Assembly (NCBI GenBank): GCA_902493585.1
Contig: CABUPZ010000023.1
Span: 1 to 39,633 of the forward strand
Direction: 5' to 3'
Length of the DNA stretch: 39,633 nucleotides
DNA from: an uncultured Fusicatenibacter sp.
Lineage (GTDB): Bacteria > Bacillota > Clostridia > Lachnospirales > Lachnospiraceae
Positions 32,240-39,633 of this stretch are shown here, one piece after another; positions within the stretch are counted from its first letter, which is position 1, and every line of letters starts with the position of its first letter. The notes under the pieces are model-generated. The model made no database searches. It was not told the origin of the DNA and saw only the letters and a program-made list of their open reading frames with translations. Made by a program: the position numbers and the translations under genes.

Positions 32240-33205
32240 ATGATAGGTAAGATTTGCGGAACCGGTTCCTATGTGCCGGAGAAAACAGTGAGCAATGACG
32301 ATCTGGCGAAAATCGTTGACACCAGCGATGCGTGGATACGGGAAAGAACCGGAGTTGCGAGAAGACATATCGCCGAGCAGGATACCGTGGTATCCATGGG
32401 AGCGAAAGCTGCTGAGAAGGCCCTGGAAAATGCAGGAATTTCATCGGAAGAAGTGGACCTGATCCTTGTGGGAACCTCCACTTCCAATGTAATCTTTCCG
32501 TCAGCGGCCTGCGCGATCCAGAAAGAGATCGGAGCGGTTCATGCCGCAGGTCTTGACGTATCGGCAGCCTGTACCGGCTTCCTGTCTGTCTATCAGATCG
32601 GTCAGGCATACATTCAGTCTGGAATGGCGAAAACGGTGCTTCTGGTCGGTGCAGAATGTCTGAGCAGACTGGTGAACTGGAAGGACAGAGGCACCTGTAT
32701 TCTCTTCGGAGACGGTGCGGGGGCAGCGGTTCTTCAGGCGGACGAGACAGCTTCCTGTCTGCAGACCGTGCTTCATTCCGATGGAGCGAAAGGCTGGACG
32801 CTGACCTGTGACAGCCGCCACAAGGAAGGAGACAAAGATCTGTCTCAGGATCCATCCACTTATATTCAGATGGATGGAAGGGAAGTATTCAAGTTTGCGC
32901 TGACGAAGGTTCCGGAGGCGGTGCGGGAGGTACTGGAAAAGGCAGAGCTTTCTGCGGATGATATTTCCTGGTTTCTGCTGCATCAGGCGAATATCCGTAT
33001 CATTGAGGGCGTTGCAAAACGTCTCAAGATCGGTATGGAACGTTTTCCTTCCAATATGGAAGAATATGGCAACACCTCTGCGGCAAGCATTCCGATCCTT
33101 CTGGACGAAATGAACCGGAGCGGAAAGCTGGAGAGAGGACAGAAACTGGTAATGTCGGGCTTCGGCGCCGGACTGACCTGGGGCGCATGTGTTTTTGAGT
33201 GGTAA
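32240..33205 (+). CDS. fabH: 3-oxoacyl-ACP synthase III
   Basis: FabH joins acetyl-CoA (or a branched acyl-CoA) to malonyl-ACP and starts fatty acid synthesis. The 321-residue protein has the catalytic Cys111 in AACTGFLS, His in LLHQANIRI and Asn in YGNTSAAS. The start IGKICGTGSYVPEKTVSNDD is typical. The ribosome binding site before ATG 32240 (GAGGCAGGA) is weaker than that of acpP. It is the first gene of the operon, as in many Firmicutes. Confidence 0.97.
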   Translation: MIGKICGTGSYVPEKTVSNDDLAKIVDTSDAWIRERTGVARRHIAEQDTVVSMGAKAAEKALENAGISSEEVDLILVGTSTSNVIFPSAACAIQKEIGAVHAAGLDVSAACTGFLSVYQIGQAYIQSGMAKTVLLVGAECLSRLVNWKDRGTCILFGDGAGAAVLQADETASCLQTVLHSDGAKGWTLTCDSRHKEGDKDLSQDPSTYIQMDGREVFKFALTKVPEAVREVLEKAELSADDISWFLLHQANIRIIEGVAKRLKIGMERFPSNMEEYGNTSAASIPILLDEMNRSGKLERGQKLVMSGFGAGLTWGACVFEW

Positions 33206-33233
33206 TTGGTCTGCACAGTAAATGCGCAGATCT

Positions 33234-33247
33234 GGCTGAACTGTTAT
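33234..33247. repeat. Half copy of the 28-base palindromic repeat
   Basis: GGCTGAACTGTTAT matches the right arm of the repeat at 13 of 14 positions, while the left arm before it is not recognisable. It lies in the 105-base gap between fabH and acpP, in which nothing else was found. Confidence 0.5.
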
Positions 33248-33310
33248 GTAATTTCCGCTGTGTCGGATTACGCATAAATCAAATGGAAAATCAAAAGGAG
33301 AAGAAAGCAA

Positions 33311-33535
33311 ATGTTAGAAAAAGTAAAAGAGACAGTAGCAGAATCACTGGGAGCAGATATCAACACTATTACAGAGGAAACATCTTTCAAAGATGATCTG
33401 GGAGCAGATTCCCTGGACCTGTTTGAGATGGTAATGTCTCTGGAAGAATCCTGCGGCGTAGAGATCCCGACCGAGGATCTGGAGCAGATGAAGACCGTCG
33501 GAGATGTTGTAAAATATCTGGAAGACCATCAGTAA
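33311..33535 (+). CDS. acpP: Acyl carrier protein
   Basis: This 74-residue acidic helical protein carries growing acyl chains on phosphopantetheine attached to Ser34 in LGADSLDLFEMVM. The start LEKVKETVAESLGADINTIT is normal. AAAAGGAGAAG before ATG 33311 is a very good site, fitting the high demand for this protein. A long hairpin follows the stop codon and may protect the acpP part of the mRNA. Confidence 0.97.
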   Translation: MLEKVKETVAESLGADINTITEETSFKDDLGADSLDLFEMVMSLEESCGVEIPTEDLEQMKTVGDVVKYLEDHQ

Positions 33536-33561
33536 AAAGTGTTATAGAGCAGAGACATAAG

Positions 33562-33605
33562 AATCCCGAAGAAAGAGAGACGTTGTTCCCTCTTTTTTCG
33601 GGATT
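33562..33605 (+). other. Long intra-operon hairpin between acpP and fabD
   Basis: An 18-bp stem pairs 33562-33579 with 33588-33605 (one G-T pair and one mismatch) around an 8-base loop. The 3' arm includes six T, but these are paired and no free T tract follows, so it is more likely an mRNA processing or stability element or a partial terminator. In many related operons fabK lies at this place. Confidence 0.7.
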
Positions 33606-33631
33606 TATAAGAAGATAAGGAGTATGGAACC

Positions 33632-34558
33632 ATGAGCCAAATTGCATTTATTTTCCCTGGACAGGGCGCACAGGAACCGGGGATGGGAAAAGATTTTTAT
33701 GAGAATTCCGCCAGTGCCAGAGAAGTGTTCGACCAGGCAGAAAGCCTGTTGGGACTGGATATGAAGAAACTCTGTTTTGAGGAAAATGATGAACTGAACA
33801 TTACGGAATACACACAGATCGCCCTGCTGACCGCATGTATGGCGATGGAGCGCGTGGTGCGCGAGCAGGGCGTGGCTCCGCAGGTGACTGCAGGACTGAG
33901 CCTTGGCGAATACTGCGCGATCGTGTCTGCCGAAGGAATGGAGCTTTCCGATGCCATGCGGCTGGTCAGAAAAAGAGGAATCCTGATGCAGGAAGCCGTT
34001 CCGGCAGGACAGGGAAGTATGGCGGCGGTTCTTGGCATGGACGGACCGTCCATTGAGAAGGTTCTGGAAGGCCGCGAGGGCGTATGGATTGCCAACTATA
34101 ACTGTCCGGGACAGATTGTGATCACCGGTTATAAGACTCCGGTGGAGGAAGCGTCCAAAGTGCTTCAGGAAGCCGGCGCAAAACGTGTGCTTCCGCTGAA
34201 TGTCAGCGGTCCGTTCCATTCTCCTCTGATGCAGCCGGCGGGAGAGGGACTGAAGGAAATCTTCGCGGGAATGAAAATGTCGCCGCTGAAAGTACCTTAT
34301 GTAACCAATGTGACTGCAGAGTATGTTGATGATATTGCTCAGACAGAAGAACTGCTGATCCGTCAGGTTTCCTCCTCCGTGCGCTGGCAGCAGAGTGTGG
34401 AGAACATGATCGCAGCCGGTGTCGATACCTTTGTGGAAATCGGACCTGGACGCACATTAAACGGATTCCTGCGCAAGATCGACCGTCAGGTGAAGGGATA
34501 CAATATCCGCACATGGGAAGAGATGCAGAAGGTTTGTGAAGCGCTTGCACAGGCATGA
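33632..34558 (+). CDS. fabD: Malonyl-CoA:ACP transacylase
   Basis: FabD moves malonyl from CoA to ACP. The 308-residue protein has FIFPGQGAQ at the start, the active-site serine in TAGLSLGEYCA (Ser90) and the catalytic His in VSGPFHSPLMQPA. EIGPGRTLNGF is the usual late motif. AAGGAG lies 9 bases before ATG 33632. Confidence 0.97.
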   Translation: MSQIAFIFPGQGAQEPGMGKDFYENSASAREVFDQAESLLGLDMKKLCFEENDELNITEYTQIALLTACMAMERVVREQGVAPQVTAGLSLGEYCAIVSAEGMELSDAMRLVRKRGILMQEAVPAGQGSMAAVLGMDGPSIEKVLEGREGVWIANYNCPGQIVITGYKTPVEEASKVLQEAGAKRVLPLNVSGPFHSPLMQPAGEGLKEIFAGMKMSPLKVPYVTNVTAEYVDDIAQTEELLIRQVSSSVRWQQSVENMIAAGVDTFVEIGPGRTLNGFLRKIDRQVKGYNIRTWEEMQKVCEALAQA

Positions 34559-34592
34559 CGGCAGAAAGGATGCAGAGCAGAAAGGGAAAGAT

Positions 34593-35333
34593 ATGTTGGA
34601 AGGAAAAGTAGCAGTAGTTACCGGCGCTTCCCGCGGAATCGGAAGAGCGATCGCGCTCAGACTTGCGCAGGAGAAAGCGACGGTTGTGATCAATTATAAC
34701 GGCTCCAGAGAAAAAGCAGAAGAGGTGGTTCAGGAAATCGAAGCGGCGGGAGGGAGCGCCTGCGCGATCCAGTGCGACGTTTCTGATTTTTCCGCCTGTG
34801 AGGCATTTTTCAAGAAAGTAACCGAGCGTTACGGACGGGTAGACATCCTGGTCAACAATGCAGGCGTAACAAGAGACGGGCTTCTGATGAAAATGTCGGA
34901 GGAAGATTTTGACAAGGTGGTGGATACCAATCTGAAGGGAACGTTCCACTGCCTCCGTTTCGTCACCAGAACGATGCTCCGCCAGAAGAGCGGACATATC
35001 ATCAATATGTCTTCTGTGGTAGGCGTTGCCGGAAATGCAGGACAGGCGAACTACGCTGCATCCAAGGCGGGCGTGATCGGTCTGACAAAGACAGCGGCAA
35101 AAGAACTGGCATCCCGCGGCATCACAGTCAATGCCATCGCGCCGGGCTTTATTGAGACGGATATGACTGCCGTACTTTCCGATAAGATCCGGGAAGCGAC
35201 TGCGGCACAGATCCCGATGGGACATTTCGGAGCGGCGGAGGATGTGGCGAACCTTGCCGTATTCCTGGCATCCGATCAGGCAAAGTATATCACAGGGCAG
35301 GTCATCCATGTGGACGGCGGAATGGCGATGTAA
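34593..35333 (+). CDS. fabG: 3-oxoacyl-ACP reductase
   Basis: FabG reduces 3-oxoacyl-ACP with NADPH. I choose ATG 34593 (AAAGGGAAAG upstream), giving 246 residues starting LEGKVAVVTGASRGIGRAIA, the nucleotide-binding motif. Catalytic residues are in NMSSVVGVAGNAGQANYAAS: Ser140 or Ser141, Tyr154 and Lys158. The gap to fabD is 34 bases. A short hairpin lies in the gap after it. Confidence 0.97.
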   Translation: MLEGKVAVVTGASRGIGRAIALRLAQEKATVVINYNGSREKAEEVVQEIEAAGGSACAIQCDVSDFSACEAFFKKVTERYGRVDILVNNAGVTRDGLLMKMSEEDFDKVVDTNLKGTFHCLRFVTRTMLRQKSGHIINMSSVVGVAGNAGQANYAASKAGVIGLTKTAAKELASRGITVNAIAPGFIETDMTAVLSDKIREATAAQIPMGHFGAAEDVANLAVFLASDQAKYITGQVIHVDGGMAM

Positions 35334-35369
35334 CGTAACTATTCGCCAGTGCGTCCCGTTTGAAAGCCT

Positions 35370-35393
35370 TGTCCGCACAGACGGTGCGGCACA
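35370..35393 (+). other. Short hairpin between fabG and fabF
   Basis: TGTCCGCAC and GTGCGGCACA pair (one bulged C) around AGACG. There is no T tract, so it is not a terminator. The rest of the 99-base gap shows no gene. Confidence 0.5.
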
Positions 35394-35432
35394 TGGGAAG
35401 AAGCGGCGCGCTGCAGGAAGGAAAGGGAAGAA

Positions 35433-36671
35433 ATGAAAAGAAGAGTAGTTGTAACCGGATTGGGCGCAGTAACCCCGATCGGAAATAATGTAGAGGAATT
35501 CTGGAAGAGCGTAAGAGAGGGAAAATGCGGGATCGGACCGATCACCCGTTTTGATACCTCAGAATATAAGGTACATCTGGCGGCAGAGGTCAAGGACTTC
35601 AACGCAAAAGATTACCTGGATTTCAAGACCGCAAAAAGGATGGGACGTTTTTCCCACTATGCCATTGCGGCATCCCGTGAGGCCTTTGCAGATGCAGGGG
35701 TGGATATGGCGAACGAGGATCCTTACCGCGTAGGTGTGATCATCGGTTCCGGCATCGGTGACCTTGAGACCAGCGAAGCGGCAGAGGCAAGGATCCAGGC
35801 GGGAAAACCGTCCAAAGTAAATCCGTTTACGGTTCCTATGATGATCGCCAATATGGCGGCAGGAAACGTTGCCATTGACCTGGGAGCAAAAGGAAAATGT
35901 ACCAGCGTTGTGACGGCATGTGCCAGCAGCACCCATTCCATCGGAGACGCGTTCCGCGCGATCCAGTACGGGGATGCGGATGTATGTGTGGCCGGAGGCG
36001 CAGAGGGCAGTATCTGTCCGCTGGGAGTGGCAAGTTTCACCAGCCTGACCGCGCTGTCCGACTCGGAAGATCCGGCGAGAGCTTCCATTCCGTTCGATAA
36101 GGACCGCAACGGTTTCGTGATGGGTGAAGGCGCAGGAATCGTTATTCTGGAAGAGCTGGAGCATGCAAAGGCAAGAAACGCGAAAATCTATGCGGAACTG
36201 GTGGGCTACGGCGCAACCTGTGACGCACATCATATCACTGCACCCATCGAGGATGGAAGCGGCGCTGCGAAAGCGATGGAACTGGCAATGAACGAAGCGG
36301 GCATCCAGCCGTCGGATGTGACTTATATCAACGCACACGGCACCAGCACACATCTGAACGACCTGGTGGAGACCAGAGCGGTCAAAGCAGCGTTCGGCGA
36401 CGCGGCAAAGGATGTTGTGATCAACTCGACAAAATCTATGATCGGCCATCTGCTGGGAGCAGCCGGCGGCGTAGAATTTGTCACCTGTGTAAAATCCATT
36501 CAGGATGGATTTATCCATCAGACCATCGGTTCCGTGGAATCCGAGGCAGAATGTGATCTGAATTACGCGATCGGCGCTCCGGTGGAGAAGCCGGTGGAAT
36601 ATGCAATGAGCAATTCCCTGGGATTCGGCGGACACAATGCGAGCCTGTTGATCAGGAAATATGAGGAGTAA
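35433..36671 (+). CDS. fabF: 3-oxoacyl-ACP synthase II
   Basis: FabF extends acyl-ACP by condensation with malonyl-ACP. The 412-residue protein has the catalytic Cys163 in VTACASSTHS and two histidines in NAHGTSTHLND and IGHLLGAAGG. The start RRVVVTGLGAVTPIGN is typical. AAGGGAAGAA precedes ATG 35433. Its stop is close to the accB start; the last codons carry the accB ribosome binding site. Confidence 0.98.
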   Translation: MKRRVVVTGLGAVTPIGNNVEEFWKSVREGKCGIGPITRFDTSEYKVHLAAEVKDFNAKDYLDFKTAKRMGRFSHYAIAASREAFADAGVDMANEDPYRVGVIIGSGIGDLETSEAAEARIQAGKPSKVNPFTVPMMIANMAAGNVAIDLGAKGKCTSVVTACASSTHSIGDAFRAIQYGDADVCVAGGAEGSICPLGVASFTSLTALSDSEDPARASIPFDKDRNGFVMGEGAGIVILEELEHAKARNAKIYAELVGYGATCDAHHITAPIEDGSGAAKAMELAMNEAGIQPSDVTYINAHGTSTHLNDLVETRAVKAAFGDAAKDVVINSTKSMIGHLLGAAGGVEFVTCVKSIQDGFIHQTIGSVESEAECDLNYAIGAPVEKPVEYAMSNSLGFGGHNASLLIRKYEE

Positions 36672-36675
36672 TGGT

Positions 36676-37266
36676 ATGGAATTTGAACAGATGATCAGAA
36701 TTATAGAGACGGTTTCCAATTCTTCCCTGACTGCTTTCCATTATGAAGCAAACGGAGTGAAGATTGATATGGAACGCGAAGCGGGAACGACTCCGGCGGG
36801 GATTTCTCCTGTTGCGGCAGGCACGGTGACAACAGGGGCAGCACTTCCGGCAGCAGGAACAGCAGCGGCTGTCGAGACAGCAGTTCCGTCAGGTGTTTCC
36901 ACACCGGCGGGAATGCCGGCGGCAGTTTCCGCGGCAGCAGCAGTTTCACCGGCGGGAGCGGCTGTGGCAGCTTCTGCGGCGGCAGACACCGTTCCCACAG
37001 GGACAGCGGTGGCTGAGGAAGCTCTGAAAGAGGGGAATATGGTCACTTCTCCTCTGGTGGGTACCTTCTACGCAGCGCCGGCAGAGGACGCTGAGCCGTT
37101 CGTCAAAGTCGGAGACCATGTGAAGAAAGGACAGACCCTTGGAATCGTGGAAGCGATGAAACTGATGAATGAAATTGAAAGCGATTATGACGGTGTCGTA
37201 ACCGCCATTCTGGTACAGAACGGAGATACGGTAGAGTACGGAATGCCTCTGTTCTGCATCGCCTGA
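36676..37266 (+). CDS. accB: Biotin carboxyl carrier protein of acetyl-CoA carboxylase
   Basis: GAGGAG at 36663-36668 and ATG 36676 give a 196-residue protein. The N-terminal segment EFEQMIRIIETVSNSSLTAF is normal for AccB. The C-terminal biotinyl domain (about residues 118-196) carries biotin on Lys162 in VEAMKLMNE. The linker between them, about residues 36-115, is unusually long and almost only Ala, Gly, Pro, Ser, Thr and Val. The flexible linker lets biotin swing between the AccC and AccD/A active sites. Confidence 0.96.
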   Translation: MEFEQMIRIIETVSNSSLTAFHYEANGVKIDMEREAGTTPAGISPVAAGTVTTGAALPAAGTAAAVETAVPSGVSTPAGMPAAVSAAAAVSPAGAAVAASAAADTVPTGTAVAEEALKEGNMVTSPLVGTFYAAPAEDAEPFVKVGDHVKKGQTLGIVEAMKLMNEIESDYDGVVTAILVQNGDTVEYGMPLFCIA

Positions 37267-37278
37267 GGAGGTAATGGG

Positions 37279-37716
37279 ATGAACAGCCTGAATACAAAAC
37301 AGATCATGGAGATCCTTCCTCACCGCCATCCGTTCCTTCTGGTGGACGAAATTGAAGATTTCGTTCCGGGGGAATACGCGGTGGGCTATAAATGTGTGAC
37401 TTACCGGGAAGATTTCTTTGCGGGACACTTCCCGCAGGAACCGGTGATGCCGGGGGTGCTGATTGTTGAAGCGCTGGCACAGACCGGAGCTGTGGCGATC
37501 CTTTCTCTGGAAGAGAACAAAGGAAAGATCGCGTTCTTTGGCGGGATCAACAAATGCCGTTTCAAAGGAAAAGTGAAACCGGGGGACAAACTGCGTCTGG
37601 AGACGAAGATTATCCGCCGCAAAGGTCCTCTGGGCGTTGGAGAAGCCGTTGCAACTGTTGACGGAAAAGTGGTGGCAAGCGGAGAACTGACATTTATGGT
37701 GGGAGATGCAGAATGA
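37279..37716 (+). CDS. fabZ: 3-hydroxyacyl-ACP dehydratase
   Basis: FabZ removes water from 3-hydroxyacyl-ACP. The 145-residue hot-dog-fold protein starts with MEILPHRHPFLLVDEI and has the active-site His50 in GHFPQEPVMPG and Glu64 in VEALAQTGAVA. GAGGAGG precedes ATG 37279. The stop overlaps the accC start by 4 bases. Confidence 0.97.
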   Translation: MNSLNTKQIMEILPHRHPFLLVDEIEDFVPGEYAVGYKCVTYREDFFAGHFPQEPVMPGVLIVEALAQTGAVAILSLEENKGKIAFFGGINKCRFKGKVKPGDKLRLETKIIRRKGPLGVGEAVATVDGKVVASGELTFMVGDAE

Positions 37717-39050
37717 TTAAGAAAGTACTGATTGCCAATCGCGGGGAGATTGCCGTGCGGATCATCCGTGCCTGCCGCGAGATGGGGATTGAGACCGTCG
37801 CTGTCTATTCGGAGGCAGACCGTGAAGCACTGCATACACAGCTTGCAGACGAAGCCATCTGTATCGGACCTGCACCCTCCAAGGACAGCTATCTGAATAT
37901 GGAGCGTATTCTGAGCGCCACACTGGTATCCGGAGCGGATGCGATCCATCCGGGATTTGGCTTCCTGTCCGAGAACAGCCGGTTTGCGGAACTTTGCAGG
38001 AAATGCCATATCACCTATATCGGGCCTGCGCCGGAGGTCATCGAAAAGCTGGGCAATAAATCGGAAGCCCGCAACACGATGATGGCGGCAAATGTGCCTG
38101 TGGTTCCAGGCAGCAAAGAGCCGATCTACGAGGTGGAAGACGGATTGAAGATTGCAGAGCAGATCGGATATCCGGTGATGATCAAGGCTGCTCTTGGCGG
38201 CGGCGGCAAGGGCATGCGGACGGCGGAAAGCGCCGATGAGTTTGCCTCCTCCTTCGCAACCGCACAGAAGGAAGCGATGATGGCTTTCGGCGATGGAACG
38301 ATGTATGTGGAGCGTTTTATCCGTCATCCCCGTCATGTAGAATTCCAGATCATGGCGGACAGCTTTGGAAATGTGGTGCATCTGGGCGAGCGTGACTGTT
38401 CGGTTCAGAGAAACCATCAGAAACTGATCGAAGAGTCCCCCTGCGTGGCGCTGGACGATAAGCTGAGAAAGAAAATGGGCGACGCTGCGGTCCGCGCGGC
38501 AAAAGCGGCTCATTATGAAAATGCAGGGACTATCGAATTCCTTCTGGAGCCGGACGGAAACTTCTACTTTATGGAGATGAATACCCGAATCCAGGTGGAG
38601 CATCCGGTGACTGAGTGGGTGACCGGGATCGATCTGATCAAAGAACAGATCCGTGTGGCATCGGGCCTTCCGCTGTCTGTGAAGCAGAAAGACATTGTAC
38701 TGAAGGGACATGCGATCGAATGCCGGATCAATGCGGAAAATCCGGAAAAGAATTTCCGTCCCTGTCCGGGAACCATCACGGACGTATACCTGCCGGGCGG
38801 CTTCGGCGTTCGCGTGGATACGGCAATTTATAACGGTTACACGGTGCCGGCATATTATGATTCCATGCTGGCAAAACTGATCGTACATGGAAATACCAGG
38901 GAAGAAGCCATCGCAAAAATGCAGACGGCCCTTGGGGAAGTGGTGATTGAAGGAATCGACACCAACGTGGATTATCAATATGAGATCCTCAATCATCCGG
39001 ACTATATCGCCGGAAAGATTGATATTGAATTTATAGAAAGGCTGGGTTAA
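37713..39050 (+). CDS. accC: Biotin carboxylase subunit of acetyl-CoA carboxylase
   Basis: AccC uses ATP and bicarbonate to carboxylate biotin on AccB. The 445-residue length is standard. It has the N-terminal KVLIANRGEIAVRIIRACRE, the ATP-grasp glycine loop KAALGGGGKGMR, HVEFQIMAD and the catalytic MNTRIQVEHPVTE. The C-terminal barrel-sandwich part ends in a normal way. Start and fabZ stop overlap (ATGA), so the two are coupled. Confidence 0.98.
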   Translation: MIKKVLIANRGEIAVRIIRACREMGIETVAVYSEADREALHTQLADEAICIGPAPSKDSYLNMERILSATLVSGADAIHPGFGFLSENSRFAELCRKCHITYIGPAPEVIEKLGNKSEARNTMMAANVPVVPGSKEPIYEVEDGLKIAEQIGYPVMIKAALGGGGKGMRTAESADEFASSFATAQKEAMMAFGDGTMYVERFIRHPRHVEFQIMADSFGNVVHLGERDCSVQRNHQKLIEESPCVALDDKLRKKMGDAAVRAAKAAHYENAGTIEFLLEPDGNFYFMEMNTRIQVEHPVTEWVTGIDLIKEQIRVASGLPLSVKQKDIVLKGHAIECRINAENPEKNFRPCPGTITDVYLPGGFGVRVDTAIYNGYTVPAYYDSMLAKLIVHGNTREEAIAKMQTALGEVVIEGIDTNVDYQYEILNHPDYIAGKIDIEFIERLG

Positions 39051-39053
39051 GGC

Positions 39054-39633
39054 ATGAATCTGGAAAGATATTTTAAAAAGACGAGGTCAAAGGCCGCCGT
39101 CCTTTTCGATGGCGATGGTTCAAACGAGGCAAGACGGCCGGAAGCGCCGCAGGGCATCCTGAAAAAGTGCAACGCCTGTAAGTCTGCCATCTTTACGGAG
39201 GATGTAAAGAGGAATTATTATATCTGTCCAAAATGCCATAACTATTTCCGGGTCCATGCCTGGAGAAGAGTGGAAATGATCGCTGACGAGGGCAGCTTCG
39301 AGGAATGGGATCATGAACTGAAGACCTCAAATCCCCTGCAGTTCAAAGGATACGAAGAGAAAGTTCACGCGCTTCAGGAGAAGACCAACCTTGCGGAGGC
39401 AGTGCTGACAGGAAAGGCGAAGATTCAGGGAATGGACGTGGTACTCGGCATCTGCGACGGACGCTTCATGATGGCGAGTATGGGAGAAGTAGTCGGAGAG
39501 AAAATTACCCGCGCAGTGGAACGTGCCACAGAGGAAAGGCTCCCTTTGATCCTCTATGCCTGTTCCGGAGGCGCGAGAATGCAGGAGGGAATCGTTTCCC
39601 TGATGCAGATGGCGAAGACTTCTGCGGCCCTGA
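39054..39633 (+). CDS. accD: Acetyl-CoA carboxylase carboxyltransferase beta subunit, cut by the window end
   Basis: ATG 39054 lies 3 bases after the accC stop. The visible 193 codons contain the zinc ribbon of AccD with Cys39 and Cys42 (KKCNAC) and Cys58 and Cys61 (ICPKC), then the carboxyltransferase start (GKAKIQGMDVVLGICDGRFM) and the CSGGARMQEGIVSLMQM motif that binds the acyl substrate. AccD with AccA transfers the carboxyl group from biotin to acetyl-CoA, forming malonyl-CoA. The frame is still open at the last base; accA is expected next but lies outside. Confidence 0.96.
   Translation, partial: MNLERYFKKTRSKAAVLFDGDGSNEARRPEAPQGILKKCNACKSAIFTEDVKRNYYICPKCHNYFRVHAWRRVEMIADEGSFEEWDHELKTSNPLQFKGYEEKVHALQEKTNLAEAVLTGKAKIQGMDVVLGICDGRFMMASMGEVVGEKITRAVERATEERLPLILYACSGGARMQEGIVSLMQMAKTSAAL

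Noticed and set aside
37401..38996. 531-codon open frame on the minus strand opposite fabZ and accC
   Set aside because: Antisense to two certain genes, no motif and no start signal.

Overview
The window looks like a chromosomal segment of a gut Firmicute, most likely a Lachnospiraceae member (Blautia, Mediterraneibacter or a relative). This is inferred from moderate GC content, strong AGGAGG-type ribosome binding sites, the fab-acc gene order, a dedicated ECF transporter, lipoprotein flavodoxins and small membrane proteins typical of that family. No rRNA, tRNA, CRISPR array, insertion sequence or phage gene was seen.

Layout. 1-5124: a frameshifted membrane-anchored protein gene, a small membrane protein, guaB with its own promoter and terminator, a truncated acetyltransferase, a PGRP-type amidase and an AAA-type ATPase. 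5125-11308: one co-directional block with an ECF importer (S component, fused double ATPase, EcfT), two PHP-domain phosphoesterases and an RpiR-type regulator. 11232-14562: a VanZ-like gene that overlaps the last PHP gene tail to tail, a promoter plus terminator-like leader that may be a small RNA or attenuator, an RmlD-like reductase and an SLC1-type symporter. 14563-16491: a minus-strand MarR-MATE efflux operon with a clear promoter and a likely operator. 16518-19138: a MraY-type transferase, a small reading frame interrupted by TGA, a DUF1622-type membrane protein and a LysR regulator.

19174-26239 is a redox region: a lipoprotein hydrolase, an iron-type alcohol dehydrogenase, a decayed lipoprotein flavodoxin, three aldo/keto reductases, a flavin-reductase-type FMN protein and a RibD-type reductase. 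Together they suggest reduction of carbonyl compounds, perhaps under the upstream LysR regulator. 26286-32098 holds an intact lipoprotein flavodoxin, then a MoxR-DUF58-transglutaminase set and a four-helix membrane protein. 32107 to the window end is the type II fatty acid synthesis operon: fabH-acpP-fabD-fabG-fabF-accB-fabZ-accC-accD, with accD cut by the window edge. It starts from a consensus promoter that carries a FabT-like operator. No enoyl-ACP reductase gene (fabK/fabI) is present in the visible part.

The most unusual pattern is a family of five 28-base imperfect palindromes, plus one half copy, scattered through functionally unrelated parts of the window. Most lie in short gaps just ahead of a gene, two overlap a stop codon, and one lies inside a coding sequence where it encodes part of a signal peptide. 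The best candidate for an undescribed functional system is the ECF-PHP-RpiR block, which looks like import of an unknown compound coupled to phosphoester hydrolysis and control by a phosphosugar-type sensor.
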